From NCBI GenBank assembly GCA_034440615.1, contig JAOTOM010003675.1, positions 1-64,000 on the forward strand: a stretch of DNA of 64,000 nucleotides, given 5' to 3'. Positions 36,209 to 48,245 of the stretch are shown here, piece by piece (the stretch's first letter is position 1; each line of letters starts with the position of its first letter). This DNA is from Ashinkailepas kermadecensis (Eukaryota; Arthropoda; Thecostraca; Neolepadidae). Position numbers and translations under genes: made by a program. Below the pieces are notes generated by a model that had not been told where the DNA came from, did not search any database, and saw nothing but the letters and a program-made list of their open reading frames with translations.

Positions 36209-36905
36209 CATGGCGTTTTTAACTGTGGATTGTCAATCAATCTATTATTTATTGTTTCGTTTTATTTTACTGAAAAGGACTGACTCTTCCTTTGTTTTCC
36301 GATTCCGTGTCGAACATCGCACTATTACTATTCGTTGGCGCGGAGACTCAAATACCGTAATGTTCACCTCACATGTGACAGTGGTAAATAAAGCCGTATA
36401 GGAATCGTATTTGGCACCAATCATTTTCTGACAAATATGAATCATTTTATGGAGAAGCACACTTGAGAAAATTATATTTTAGCTTAGGTTTACTATTGAG
36501 GGAATATAGGTGTACCCTACCCAACACCTTGCTAAAGATCATTCATATATGCAAAAGACAATATAAAGGCATTACACAAATATAGGCGTGCTGATTTGAA
36601 CGAAATGAAATGGAAATGACCAAGTGTTCATATTGACCCGGATATAGTAACCAAACATATGTGAATGAAAGATTGCTGCATTTTCCATATTCGTGGTCCA
36701 TTTTAACCCAGCCAGCAAAATGATTGTTAGTACCAGCATTCGCCAGTAGGAGGAGCTGCGGTCGCATAACCGCAAAGCGTCAATTGCTTCGATCTAATCG
36801 GGTTTTGCATGGAACAAAATGTATCTTGTTTGAGCGTTCTAAAGCTCCGGGTACCATAACTTCATACCAGCACCGTGCTATCTGACACATGGCACACTCA
36901 TGTGC
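36209..36905. other. No recognisable feature
   Basis: AT-rich. Possibly the remaining 3' part of the decayed element. No terminus found. Confidence 0.4.
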
Positions 36906-38640
36906 TCGGCTTAGAGCCTGGGGCCTGGGTCGGACTGTCTGTCGGGCTGGGGCCTGGGTCGGTCTGTCTGTCGGGCTAGAGCATGGGTCGGTCTGTCTGT
37001 CGGGCTAGAGCATGGGTCGGTCTGTCTGTCGGGCTGGGGCATGGGTCGGACTGTCTGTCGAGCTGGGGCCTGGGTCGGTCTGTCTGTTGGGCTGGGCCTG
37101 GGTTGGTCTGTCTGTCAGACTGGGGCCTGGGTCAGACTGTCTGTCGGGCTGGACCTGGGTCGGACTGTCTGTCGGGCTGGGGCCTGGGTCGGATTGTCTG
37201 TCGGGCTGGGCCTGGGTCGGACTGTCTGTCGGGCTGGGGCCTTTGTCGTCTGTCTGTCGGGCTAGGGCCTGGGTCAGACTGTCTGTCGGGCTGGGCCTGG
37301 GTCGGACTGTCTGTCAGGCTGTGGCCTTTGTCGGTATGTCTGTCGGGCTGGGGCCTGGGTCGGTCTGTCTGTTGGGCTGGGGCCTGGGTCGGTCTGTCTG
37401 TCGGGCTGGGGCCTGGGTCGGACTGTCTGTCGGGCTGGACCTGGGTCGGACTGTCTGTCAGGCTGGGGCCTTTGTCGGTCTGTCTGTCGGGCTGGGGCCT
37501 GGGTCGGTCTGTCTGTCGGGCTGGGGCATGGGTCGGTCTGTCTGTCGGGCTGGGGCCTGGGTCGGACTGTCTGTCGGGCTGGGGCCTGGGTCGGTCTGTC
37601 TGTCGGGCTAGAGCATGGGTCGGTCTGTCTGTCGGGCTAGAGCATGGGTCGGTCTGTCTGTCGGGCTGGGGCATGGGTCGGACTGTCTGTCGAGCTGGGG
37701 CCTGGGTCGGTCTGTCTGTTGGGCTGGGCCTGGGTTGGTCTGTCTGTCAGACTGGGGCCTGGGTCGGTCTGTCTGTCGGGCTAGAGCATGGGTCGGTCTG
37801 TCTGTCGGGATGGGGCCTTTGTCGGTCTGTCTGTCGGGCTGGAGCCTGGGTCAGACTGTCTGTCGGGCTGGGCCTGGGTCAGACTGTCTGTTGGGTTGGG
37901 CCTGGGTCGGTCTGTCTGTAGGGCTGGGGCCTGGGGGAGGCTGTCTGCTAGACTGGAGCCTGGGTCGGTCTGTCTGTCGGGCTGGGCCTGGGTCGGACTG
38001 TCTGTCGGGCTGGGGCCTTTGTCAGTCTGTCTGTCGGGCTAGGGCCTGGGTCAGACTGTCTGTCGGGCTGGGCCTGGGTCGGACTGTCTGTCGGGCTGGT
38101 CCTGGGTCGGACTGTCTGTCAGGCTGGGGCCTTTGTCGGTCTGTCTGTCGGGCTGGGGCCTGGGTCGGTCTGTCTGTTGGGCTGGGGCCTGGGTCGGACT
38201 GTCTGTCGGGCTGGGGCCTGTCGGACTGTCTGTCGGGCTGGGGCCTTTGTCGGTCTGTCTGTCGGGCTGGGGCCTGGGTCGGTCTGTATGTAGGGCTGGG
38301 GCCTGGGGAGGCTGTCTGCTGGACTGGAGCCTGGGTCGGTCTGTCTGTCGGGCTGGGGCCTGGGTCGGACTGTCTGTCAGGCTGGGGCCTTTGTCGGTCT
38401 GTCTGTCGGGCTGGGGCCTGGGTCGGTCTGTCTGTTGCGCTGGGGCCTGGGTCGGACTGTCTGTCGGGCTGGGGCCTGGGTCGGACTGTCTGTCGGGCTG
38501 GACCTGGGTCGGACTGTCTGTCGGGCTGGGGCCTGGGTCGGACTGTCTGTCGGGCTGGACCTGGGTCGGACTGTCTGTCAGGCTGGGGCCTGGGTCGGGC
38601 TGTCTGTCAGGTTGAGGCCTGGGTCGGACTGTCTGTCGGA
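36906..38640. repeat. 28/29-bp minisatellite, about 60 copies, with higher-order repeats
   Basis: Unit core GGGCTGGGGCCTGGGTCGGT plus CTGTCTGTC, with variants CTTTGTCGG, AGAGCATGG, and 28-bp forms with one G fewer. Variant order is duplicated: the run of variants starting at 36,983 recurs from 37,615, an offset of 632 bp, for about 150 bp. Another block near 37,240 recurs near 38,020. This indicates multi-unit duplications. Open frames through it are artefacts. Confidence 0.96.
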
Positions 38641-38669
38641 CGTGGCGAGAAACTGGCGCCAGCGGAGGT

Positions 38670-38858
38670 CTGTGTATATACTATCAGGCAGCCGGCGATC
38701 TGTGCATGCACCAGGCAGCCGGCTATCTGTGTATATATATCCAGGCAGCCGGCTATCTGTGTATGCACCAGTCAGCCGGCGATCTGGGTATGCACCAGTC
38801 AGCCGGCGATCTGTGCATGCACCAGGCAGCCGGCTATCTGTGTATGTATGTACCAGGC
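38670..38858. repeat. 27-bp minisatellite, left part (split array)
   Basis: About seven units (core CACCAGGCAGCCGGCGATCT plus GTGTATG). The array is interrupted at 38,858 by the mobile element and resumes at 40,843. Confidence 0.93.
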
Positions 38859-39539
38859 CATGGGTGTAACCCCTGGGGGGGGGGGGACATATCCCCCCCC
38901 CCTCAATTTCTGAAAAGTGGCGATATATCCCCCTCTATTCTTTTCGTGTCTGCCCCCAAGCCTCAGCTACCTGAGTATGATCGCCCCAAAATTATACTGA
39001 ATCATTTATAAAGTGAAAATATATATGCAAGAGAATCACCAAAAATACTAGGAACCGATCAAGCCAATCAACGAGCTTCACAGGCTATCTGTCGTCACAA
39101 AATCTTCGAATGGTATATCAACAAACGTTAGAAATTTATCCTTCCGGGCCATTCTTGAATGACATGAACCTTGGCCATCTTGTGTTTTCGTTTCGGTGGA
39201 AAATTGTGCTTTGCCAGGCAACGAATTTGCATTATCGGAAGGCTTTATTATAGTTTTAGGTTGCATTCCCCTGCGCATATATTGATATATCTTGAACAAA
39301 AGTGACTCTGGGTGCCCTTGGATATCTTCAAGGCCATGGAGGGGAGTCATGGGCAGCCTTAGGCAAGTACGTCAAGTTAACGTCGTATTCGTATTCGGCG
39401 ACGTGTTCGCCAGAGGCGTATTTGTATTGGCATCGGCATTCAGCGACGGGTTTATGATCGTTCGAATCAATTACCACAAATGCTTCTGCTTGCACTGAAC
39501 ACGCTGGAAGCAACCAAATAGGTCTCACATTACCACCTT

Positions 39540-40490
39540 AACGGTCAAGGTCCAACGCAAACCTGTTTATTCGGTTGCCTCATTTTATTTCGTTTTCATC
39601 CAAGCCTGCCCAAATCTGGTATCAAGCAATAGCCTGTGGTGAACCATCGTGTAACATTTCAAACCGGTACATGTCAAGGACAAACTTCTAGGTCAAAGGT
39701 TAGCTTGATTTATTCGATGGCGATATTGAAGCGATATCGACCGAACGCGAGGTTCGGTTGCGATCGCTTCAATTTCCATCAAATGGGCGTCATTGGACGT
39801 CGCTTGTTATGCGGTATCAGAACGCTAAGCAATCGAATTATTTTGCAAGGGAAAAGCCCAAGCTGATCATCCGGTCCGCTCAATTGTCTTTCGTGTTCGC
39901 TCAAACCCATCCAAATCTAGTATCAAGCAATAACCAGTGGTGAACACTCGAGTAACATTTCAAACCGGGACATGTCAAGGTCAAGGATTTGATTGAGCTC
40001 TTCGATGACCTCGCGTTTCGTCGCTATGGCTTCAATTTGCAGAAAATGTCGCTCGCATTCGACGTCGCTTGTTGTGCGGTATCAGAAAGTTGATAATTCG
40101 AAATAATCTCGACGGGTCAAAATTCAAGCTGATCTCTTCGTTCGCCTGACATTTTTTTGGGGTTTGCTCTCAAGCCTACCCAGATCCACTATCAAGCCAT
40201 AGCCCTTGGTGAATCACCGAGTAACATTTTTAAACCGGGATATATCAAGGTCAAACCTCAAGGTCAAATGCTAGTTTGAATTTTTCGAAGTCCTCACGAT
40301 TCGTCGCTATGGGTTCAATTTGCATCAAGTGGGTGTCATTTGACGCGGCTTGTGCCGTATTATAATACTACCAAACCGAACTAATTTCAAAGGTCAAAGG
40401 TCAAACCGATTTTTTTGGTCGCCTCGTATTTTTTCGTCGCCCGAACCTACCCACATCTGGTATCAAGCAATAGCCCGTGATGGAAATGTG
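39540..40490. repeat. 270-300-bp tandem repeat with AAGGTCAA motifs, about 3 copies
   Basis: ACATTTCAAACCGGTACATG at 39,653 has relatives at about 39,954 and 40,224. Each is followed by TCAAGGTCAA, a CGATGGC/CGAAGTCCTC block, CGTCGCTATGG and a TGGTATCAAGCAATAGCC block. It lies wholly inside the 1,984-bp element. Confidence 0.85.
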
Positions 40491-40499
40491 AAAAAATAA

Positions 40500-40740
40500 G
40501 ATAAAATGCAACCTAACCTAACCTAACCTAGCCTAACCTACTTTTGGAGAAAAATAATCAAAAAATAAAATTAGATAAATGTCAAGAAACTTATTTTCTG
40601 AAAATTATCCAACAAAATATAACCTAACTTAACCTAACCTAGCCTAAGCTGCTTTTGAATAAAAAAATCAATCTTTGTTTGAAAATATTTGTGAAAAATG
40701 TTTGGAAACTTTTCGGTATTATTGTGCTGTAAGTTTTTTT
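40500..40740. repeat. Dispersed AACCT-rich repeat, copy 1
   Basis: Two clusters of AACCTAACCTAACCTAGCC type (about 40,508 and 40,620) spaced by A-rich DNA. Similar in layout to 63,380-63,640. The pentamer is the arthropod-type telomere repeat (TTAGG), but this is short and internal, not a telomere. Confidence 0.85.
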
Positions 40741-40842
40741 TGTTGGGGGGGGGGGGGGGGGGGGGGATCCCTCTATTTTGTCCAAACTTACCGTGTCCCT
40801 GGTTTATCCCCCCCCAATTTCGAAACCGTGGTTACACCCATG

Positions 40843-40925
40843 TACCAGGCAACCGGCGATCTATGCATGCATGCACCAGGCAGACGACGATCTGTGTATG
40901 CACCAGGCAGATGGTGATTGTCACG
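40843..40925. repeat. 27-bp minisatellite, right part (split array)
   Basis: About three units continuing the array at 38,670-38,858 beyond the inserted element, including ACCAGGCAGACGACGATCTG variants. Confidence 0.9.
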
Positions 40926-41519
40926 CGAGGTGACACTGATGCACGGGTCAGTCGTGTCGTTGATCGGCCTGACTGGTCGTTCATGTTTATCTTGTGCCCC
41001 GTGCTTACCCCCTGGATGGGAAAACCACTCCACGGACTGACACCTCTACCATGAGCGTCACATGCCACGCCCATCCCGGCCGCGGCCCGCCACGCAGCCT
41101 CGCCGCCCACCGCCGGTCCTGTGACGTCACTGCTGCCATGTCATGACGTCACCGTGTCCCTGACCACTGTCCGGCCGCTGAACCTTGACCGGCCGGACGG
41201 GGCCGGCGCCGGCGGCAGCGTGACTCCAGCGGCTGCCGGGGACGCGTCTCTGCGTCCGGACACCTTCCAACCGTCGGCGACGGCGATCGATGCTGTATCG
41301 AGCCCTCAGCTGATTAGTTCCACGACCGGCCGATCTCCCACTGCACGTGTGTATACGCTCGTAGTTCGGCACGGCAATGGATGGATCTAGGGATCGGCGT
41401 CCGGATCGGAATCAGAGTTTGTTTCGACCCTCGAGGTGGAGTCTGTCAACCGTCTAGATGGTGTCTCTGAACCTTCCACGTGTCTATGCATGAAAGCAGA
41501 CTAAAATCGCGGTCGGTAC
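40926..41519. other. No recognisable gene
   Basis: GC-rich, particularly 41,060-41,340 (CCGGCCGG and CGGCGACGG). Could be a CpG-rich segment. No exon supported. Confidence 0.4.
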
Positions 41520-41865
41520 ACTCGTCTCACAGTCATGAGCTGTTGTAGCGTGTGCCGAGAATCGCGGTCGACACATTCGTCTCACAGCCCTGGGCTGTAG
41601 CGTGTGCGGAGAATCGCGGTCGGTACACTCGACTTACAGCCCTGAGCTGTAGCGTGTGCCGAGAATCACGGTCGGTACACTCGACGCACAGCCCTGGGCT
41701 GAAGCGTGTGCCGAGAATCACGGTCGGTACACTCGACGTGTAGCGTGTGCCGAGAATCGCGGTCGGTACACTCGACTCACAGCCCTGGGCTGTAGCGTGT
41801 GCCGAGAATCACGGTCGACACATTCGTCTCACAGCCTTGTGTTGTAGCGTGTGCCGGAAGTTATG
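41520..41865. repeat. 52-bp minisatellite, about 7 copies
   Basis: TGTGCCGAGAATC recurs at 41,551, 41,603, 41,655 and 41,707 (52 bp), then a shortened copy of about 39 bp, then two more. Units include CACAGCCCTGGGCTGTAGCG. Confidence 0.95.
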
Positions 41866-42460
41866 GACATGATGCATCTGGTGACGCCGGCAACTGTCCG
41901 CTTTGTAATTGCACGCTGCACTGGCTTCGCGTGGGATGCTTGAAAGTGCCCCGGCTTGGCTGGCACTGCATTGGTTGAAAATAGCCGCTGCGGAAATCGC
42001 AATGTCGGCAACAGCAACGATGGCAGCAACCACGCCAGTCGCAGCCATACTACTCTGACCAGATGCTGGCAACGGTGTTCTCTGATTAGAATGGAGGCCG
42101 ATTGCGTCGTATGCCTTCCGACCACCACAGCCCTGACCAACATGCCATTCAGCATGATATATGCAAGGCTATCGTTTGATGTACAGCGACTGTGAGCTTC
42201 AGAGACAGCTTACAGTGCAGCCACCGTGGAACCATGTGGAACCGTGGAACCATTTGTGATACCACAGCATTGTGGTTTCATCCTCACATGGCTCATAATG
42301 GCTCATAATTGGCACACTCATCGCCTCGTTTCTGAGCCCATACTTCAGAACACAAAAAAGACATCTGATGTGTCCAACCCTCATTTGGAAGTGTGCGAAC
42401 AAATGTGAAATGCATAGTGTCAAACAGTGAGCTGTTAACCGTCTTGTGGAAACTGGAAAC
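41866..42460. other. No recognisable feature
   Basis: A small GTGGAACCATGTGGAACCG repeat near 42,224-42,245, otherwise nothing recognised. Confidence 0.45.
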
Positions 42461-42464
42461 CAGG

Positions 42465-42486
42465 GGAAAAAAAAAAAAAAAAAACT
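42465..42486. repeat. Poly(A) tract
   Basis: About 20 A residues. Could be a retroposed tail on the plus strand, but the preceding sequence is not recognised. Confidence 0.6.
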
Positions 42487-42953
42487 GAAAAACCTTGAAA
42501 AACGACCAAAATCACGCAGCTAAAACCCTAACCGCTATGTCGTGAGATAACTTCTAACCATTTCGTTGCGAGTAAGCTGACGAATTGCAATTAGCCGGGA
42601 GTAGCATCGAGGGTATGAAATGCATTTTACCATTGGCCAATAATCTCTCCTTTTTGCTTGCATTAGGCCTGTTAAAATATTTGAGCCATAATGTATTCAG
42701 ATCACGCAGAGCACCGCCGCATAACATAATATGATACATAACATTGCATTGCCTAATAAATACATGAGTGAGAGAACACTCGCATTACAAAAAGAAGATC
42801 TGAAATGACCGACGGGGATAAAGATCTTTAAAAACTCCAGCAAGAATACAGCTATTACATATCACCAGTCATGCACCAGTCGCGAGCGTGATCTCCACCC
42901 CCAAGTCACCATTTCCTCATCATTTCTGGGAGAGGCAAGGGGCGAGGTCTGGT
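42487..42953. other. No recognisable feature
   Basis: Nothing identified. Confidence 0.45.
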
Positions 42954-43742
42954 TGACTCGGATGGCGGACCCGCAGCCACCAATGTTCACGGCCCTCTAC
43001 TGACTCGGATGGCAGACCCGCAGCCACCAATGTTCACGGCCCTCTACTGACTCGGATGGCAGACCCGCAGCCACCAATATTCACGGCCCTCTGCTGACTC
43101 GGATGGCAGACCCGCAGCCACCAATGTTCACGGCTCTTTGCTGACTCGGATGGCAGACCCGCAGCCACCAATGTTCACGGCCCTCTGCTGACTCGGATGG
43201 CAGACCCGCAGCCACCAATGTTCACGGCCCTCTACTGACTCGGATGGCGGACCCGCAGCCACCAATGTTCACGGCCCTCTACTGACTCGGATGGCAGACC
43301 CGCAGCCACCAATGTTCACGGCCCTCTACTGACTCGGATGGCAGATCCGCAGCCTCCAATGTTCACGACCCTCTGCTGACTCGGATGGCAGACCCGCAAC
43401 CACCAATGTTCACGGCCCTCTACTGACTCGGATGGCAGACCCGCAACCACCAATGTTCACGGCCCTCTACTGACTCGGATGGCGGACCCGCAGCCACCAA
43501 TGTTCACGGCCCTCTACTGACTCGGATGACAGACTCACAGCCTCCAATGTTCACGGCCCTCTAGACCCGCAGCCACCAATGTTCACGGCCCTCTACTGAC
43601 TCGGATGGCAGACCTGCAGCCACCAATGTTCACGGCCCTCTACTGACTCGGATGGCAGACCCGCAGCCACCAATGTGCACGGCCCTCTGCTGACTCGGAT
43701 GGCAGATCCGCAGCCTCCAATGTTCACGGCCCTCTGCTCAAA
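42954..43742. repeat. 47-bp minisatellite, about 17 copies
   Basis: GATGGCAGACCCGCAGCCAC recurs every 47 bp (42,961, 43,008). Units end in GTTCACGGCCCTCTACTGAC. One copy near 43,560 is truncated. CAACCACC, CGGAC and CTCC variants recur. Confidence 0.96.
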
Positions 43743-46029
43743 ACTGCTCAATAGACGCCCTGGGTACCTGTGGTGGTGATTGTGGTTGGCCATTCCTGGT
43801 GTTTGTCAAGCATCACTTGTGTTAACGTGTTCTACAAATCGTTATCCTCGAATTACATTTTAAGCCTCTTTAGCCAGGTAAAGCTGAAAATAAATATCAT
43901 TAATCGATTCTACAGCTTTCACTGGTGATATAGTTAACCATGACACAAACTAATGACAGGCTAACCATGACATAAAACGTGTCAACTGGATGATCTCAGT
44001 GTCTCGATATAATGAAAACGTAGAAACACATGCAGTAATGAGAGCTTATTCTCCTCGTATGTCAATATACAGGGCATGGTGTAAATGTGTATGTGTCAGC
44101 TAAGTTACTTCTACCTAATACCCGCTTTGTCTAAATTTCTGAGACTTTGAAGCTCGTGCAACCCCCTAGGAACTAGTAGCTCGTGATCCCCAATTCTCGG
44201 GAACCACACGTTGAACCCTAAATCAATCAACCACAAAATCAATTTAGCTCAGCCAATGCTTTGATTAATGCTATGCTCCTTGGGAGAGTGCATGGAGCTT
44301 TGGATGGTCGAGAAAGTCAGAATTACATCTTGCGATGCGGTTCCTTGCCTCTAGTTTACTTATATATCACTGGGAATGAAATACATCGTCAATTGTTTTG
44401 TTAGATGACTTGGTCAATCATGCGAATGCAAACGGGTGCGGTACACATGATCAGTGGTACCTTCTTGGTATATGATGATAAAATAATACCAACAATCAAC
44501 GTCTGTTTTTGGAATGTTGGCTGTAGGCAACACTTCATTGAAGGTGATGACTGTTCTCTTTTTGTCCAAGGAATTAGCACTGTGTCCAAGTTAATTCCGG
44601 TCGGAATTTGGAAGAAAACGGAGGTGTCGGAATTTGGATTTCGAAATACATCTCTAGTGTAATCATAATTGCAGCATGGTTGTGTGGGAGCAGACGTGGG
44701 TCGTTGCCCAGTGAGGATTACACGTACACTCTTTTCTCTTCTTTTAAATTGAAACCTTAGCGCCGCTCACGACAAACTGTGTGCTTTCTAAAGTACCAAG
44801 AAAATTAAAGTGATTGAGCATCTGGTCGTGAGACATTTAAGTCAGTTTGTGTTATGTGCCCATATTTCATCAGTTCACTGGCGTGTTTATTTATCATAGT
44901 ATTGCTCGGTTTGCTCATCAGCTCAGAAAATACACACCATAAGCCCATGCAAAAGCATATAACCTCATATATGTTGTTGAATATCTAAGGCATATTTTTC
45001 ACATAAACCGGCAAAGATACCCACCCACCCGCAGGTAGCACCCATCAGGTGGTTAACGGGAAAATGTTCTGCAGTTGTTTGCATTTGATTGCTTATCTGC
45101 ACTCATATCAACTCCGCATTTCACCCGCAGCACGTGGTTCTGACCCCGTGATTTGCCAACATATGCCATAATCTGGGACTTCCTACCCGGTAATTAAAGT
45201 GTCTGGTAACTCACTCAGATGATCGGATGGCTTGTTATCAAATGTCCGCGGTGGAACCGAAATCGAATCCCAGGTGGGCCTCTGTTTCTTTGCACCGTTG
45301 ACAGCTTGGAAGTAGTCTGGGATTATCTCAGGGTTTAGGCAGGCTGGGATCGTTTAAGACGCAGCAAACTTTCGGGGCAGGTTTAACATTGAGCTGAGAT
45401 CGTGAGGCTAAGCTAAGGACCATGACAGAAAACTCAGGTGATTGTGTTCATGTTCCACGATGCTCACAAGAAGGCTTTCCTAGTATCCTATGACGGGAAG
45501 AGTTTGTAAAACGTGCAGGAAGTGGAGTTTATAGAAGAAGAGAAACGAAATAAATCTGTTGATCACGTTGCAGTGCTGTGAAGCTACAACAATTATATAT
45601 CTAACCGTTGGTATGAGCGAGGACGAAGTTGGAACGGGTGTATTCCCCTATATATACGACAAACGTTCACCTGAAGGATCAGACCCAACCCCGCTCGGCC
45701 GGATCATCACACTTTGAATCCTTAATAACTTTTTCGTGTCGCTGTTCAAACTTCAATTCCTACACCCATCATTAGACCTGTGGCCAATTTTACTACGAAC
45801 AAAATACAAACATGTACAGAGAAAACAAGCCGATGACTTAAGCCACTGCTTCTTTTTTATATTTTTCAACATCGTCACCATCGTCCGATTCAAGATAATC
45901 CTCGTATATATTTTTCCCTTTTGATTTAAATTTAAATATTAAGTTAGATTTTGTAGAAAGCAATATTCTTTGTTTCACAATCCCAAAACTTGAACGCATA
46001 GCAACTTGAACGCATAGCAAGCGCTACGC
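43743..46029. other. No recognisable gene (about 2.3 kb)
   Basis: AT-rich, with short frames only (longest 44,405-44,662, 85 codons, no domain recognised). Confidence 0.45.
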
Positions 46030-46262
46030 TTCGCCAACCCCCCTACAAATTGTACATTTCCGGATAGCCCATGTGATGGGCTACCCGCTCACCAAATTTG
46101 CCAGCTCTAGTTCGCGTCTCTCTCAGCATGCGCCGAAGCGGCACAGACACACAGACAGACAGACATGCATCGGAAACTTTGGAAAACGACCGCCATGTAT
46201 TATATCCCCGATAGAGATTTCTCGTGACATAGTCACTGAATTCTATCTACGATTTTGAATCA
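46030..46262 (-). repeat. Dispersed repeat family, copy B (inverted)
   Basis: Minus-strand counterpart of 19,620-19,880: GCCGAAGCGGCAC, a CAGACAGACAGACA tract, ACGACCGCCATGTAT, GATAGAGATTTCTCGTGAC and CTACGATTTTGAAT. Confidence 0.7.
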
Positions 46263-47239
46263 TTAGTTGAATCAATCTTTAAATTTATCGTCAGGATTTG
46301 TTTCCTTTGCACGTGGTAAATCAGAATTGATATAAATCACACACAAAAAAGTACATGACCTTGTTTTTTTGCCGTGGTGAAACAGATCACTGGTCCTTAA
46401 GCTTCATTTTCGGTAGCTTTCACCGCAATATGCGCTATTCATTTTGCACAAAGAATGAGTAACGGAAAATCGTAGTCGGTGCCAGTCAAGCCGCCACTGG
46501 CCAAGGGCCAGCCGCCAGCCGGCTGCCGGTCGCGTGGCTATGTCGTCATGCCGTGTGACCTGCGCTCCCCGAGGCCGGGCGACGGCGTACCGGTGTCAGT
46601 CCGATGGAGGGTGCCGTGCTGAATGGCTTAGCGGGAAGCGCGCGGGAAGCTGAGAAGCAGGACCGGGACACAACCTATGCTGTGATGGCACCTGTGCTGC
46701 GCCGAAGCTAATTCGACATTTCGCCATGGTGTATTAGGCAGTGTACAGGCTTAGATGCCTGCACCGTCTTCGATAGATGGGCTCGATTTTGACAAGCTGA
46801 CGTCATTACAAGCTGACGTCAGCTGACATTACAGGTAGCGTCGGCTGAATCATATAGTCTTTCCATTGCACATGTTATATTTCGAAATTGGATTCACTTT
46901 TTCCGTAATCGGTTCCACTACCAAATATGGCGCATACGTACCGTACCAAAGTTGTAGTAATCTGCCCAAATTGCCGAAATAAGCTTTGCTTATTTCCCTG
47001 CACTTCCCTGAATATTTGACACAATTAGGTACATTTTTACGGCTGCCAAGATGAGGTAAGCCCACAAGTCTGCTGTGGTGGCCTGGCGCCCACTCTTGTG
47101 CCTGCAGCACGAGAACCCAGAGCCCCCTCCCTCTTACGTCCGCTCGTCCAGCGGCCCCTAACTGCGTCTCATACCGGTATCAATGTCCCGTTATGACTGG
47201 GATAATCCTACATGACAATGGCATCGCTGAACATGGAGC
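46263..47239. other. No recognisable gene
   Basis: GC-rich at 46,480-46,620 (CCAGCCGGCTGCCGG, also seen near 49,045). No exon supported. Confidence 0.4.
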
Positions 47240-47335
47240 TTCTACCATAGCCTATGTTGCCTCGGCTACCGTAGCCTATGTTGCCTCATCTACCATAGCC
47301 TATGTTACCTAGGCTACCATAGCCTGCGCAGCCTA
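47240..47335. repeat. Short tandem repeat, about 30 bp, 3-4 copies
   Basis: CTACCATAGCCTATGTTGCC and close variants. Confidence 0.85.
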
Positions 47336-47939
47336 ACTGGTGCGGACAGCTGCTACCTAAGTACACATTAGCAGGCAGCAAGCGCCCGGCGACCATGGCC
47401 AGTCAATTGGTTTACATCGACGACAAACGCATCACAAATTAGGCTCCATTGTCCCGTAGGAACATGGCAGCCCTTGAATGGACAGGCACGAAAAAATTGG
47501 CGCCACCAGACATACGAAATATAATCTCAAACCGCACATGCATCACATAATATCATCTATCTAATACATATAATAATAAGTTATGATGGTACCTTATATT
47601 ATATGCTATTAATATCATACATATTATGTAATATTATAATCACTCTATATCATGAATATCACATTCACTATCTCCCAATGAAGATGGAATGCGCCGGACG
47701 TGACCAGTGCAAAGAGCATCCGGACTTGTTTTCTGAAAGCGTGGTTTTTACTCTGCCGGTGGTTTTCTCTCTAACGAATGCTTCCAATGCACCATCACCA
47801 TGCAGGAATTGCTTTGCAACCCTCTATCTAGATGACCCCGTGCGGCGCTGGACATTGCCCCCCATGTCATACATATGTTAGTCATGCATCATAGGCAGCG
47901 TTTCTCACTGAGTCTCACAGCGTTTCTCCTTTGTGTCGG
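47336..47939. other. No recognisable feature
   Basis: A very AT-rich stretch (47,530-47,660) with ATATTAT words. A 92-codon frame (47,603-47,881) has no recognisable domain. Confidence 0.45.
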
Positions 47940-48245
47940 TAACCAGACGAATGTACGTAAGCAAATGTACGTAAGACAGATGTACGTGCGCAAGTGTACA
48001 TAAGCAAATGTACGTAAGATAGACATACGTACGCAGATGTACGCAAGCAAATGTACGTAGGCATATATGTACGAATGACAAATGTACGCAAGCGCACATG
48101 TACGCATGCGCAAATGTACGTAAACGCAAATGTACATAAACACAAAAGTACGTAAGCGCAAATGTACGTAAGCGCAAATGTACGCAAGCGCAAATGTACG
48201 TAAAAGCAAAAGTATGGAAGAACAAATGTACGTAAGAACAAACTT
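47940..48245. repeat. 16-bp minisatellite, forward arm
   Basis: About 19 units of GCGCAAATGTACGTAA type, moderately diverged. Confidence 0.93.

Larger units (their letters stand above)
38859..40842 (+). mobile_element. 1,984-bp TIR element with 8-bp target duplication (hAT-like, non-autonomous)
   Basis: The left end CATGGGTGTAACC (38,859-38,871) is an exact inverted copy of the right end GGTTACACCCATG (40,830-40,842). TACCAGGC occurs immediately outside both ends (38,851-38,858 and 40,843-40,850), giving an 8-bp target duplication. Removing the element restores a normal minisatellite unit. Subterminal regions are G/C-run rich (poly-G 40,744-40,766). The interior holds a tandem repeat of about 270-300 bp and an AACCT block and has no transposase. 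Eight-base duplications and CA-starting inverted repeats are hAT traits (P elements also duplicate 8 bp), so hAT is favoured. Confidence 0.82.

Noticed and set aside
40500..40660. Telomere or interstitial telomeric repeat
   Set aside because: Only short AACCT clusters with shared spacer sequence, located inside a transposable element. Better explained as part of a dispersed repeat.
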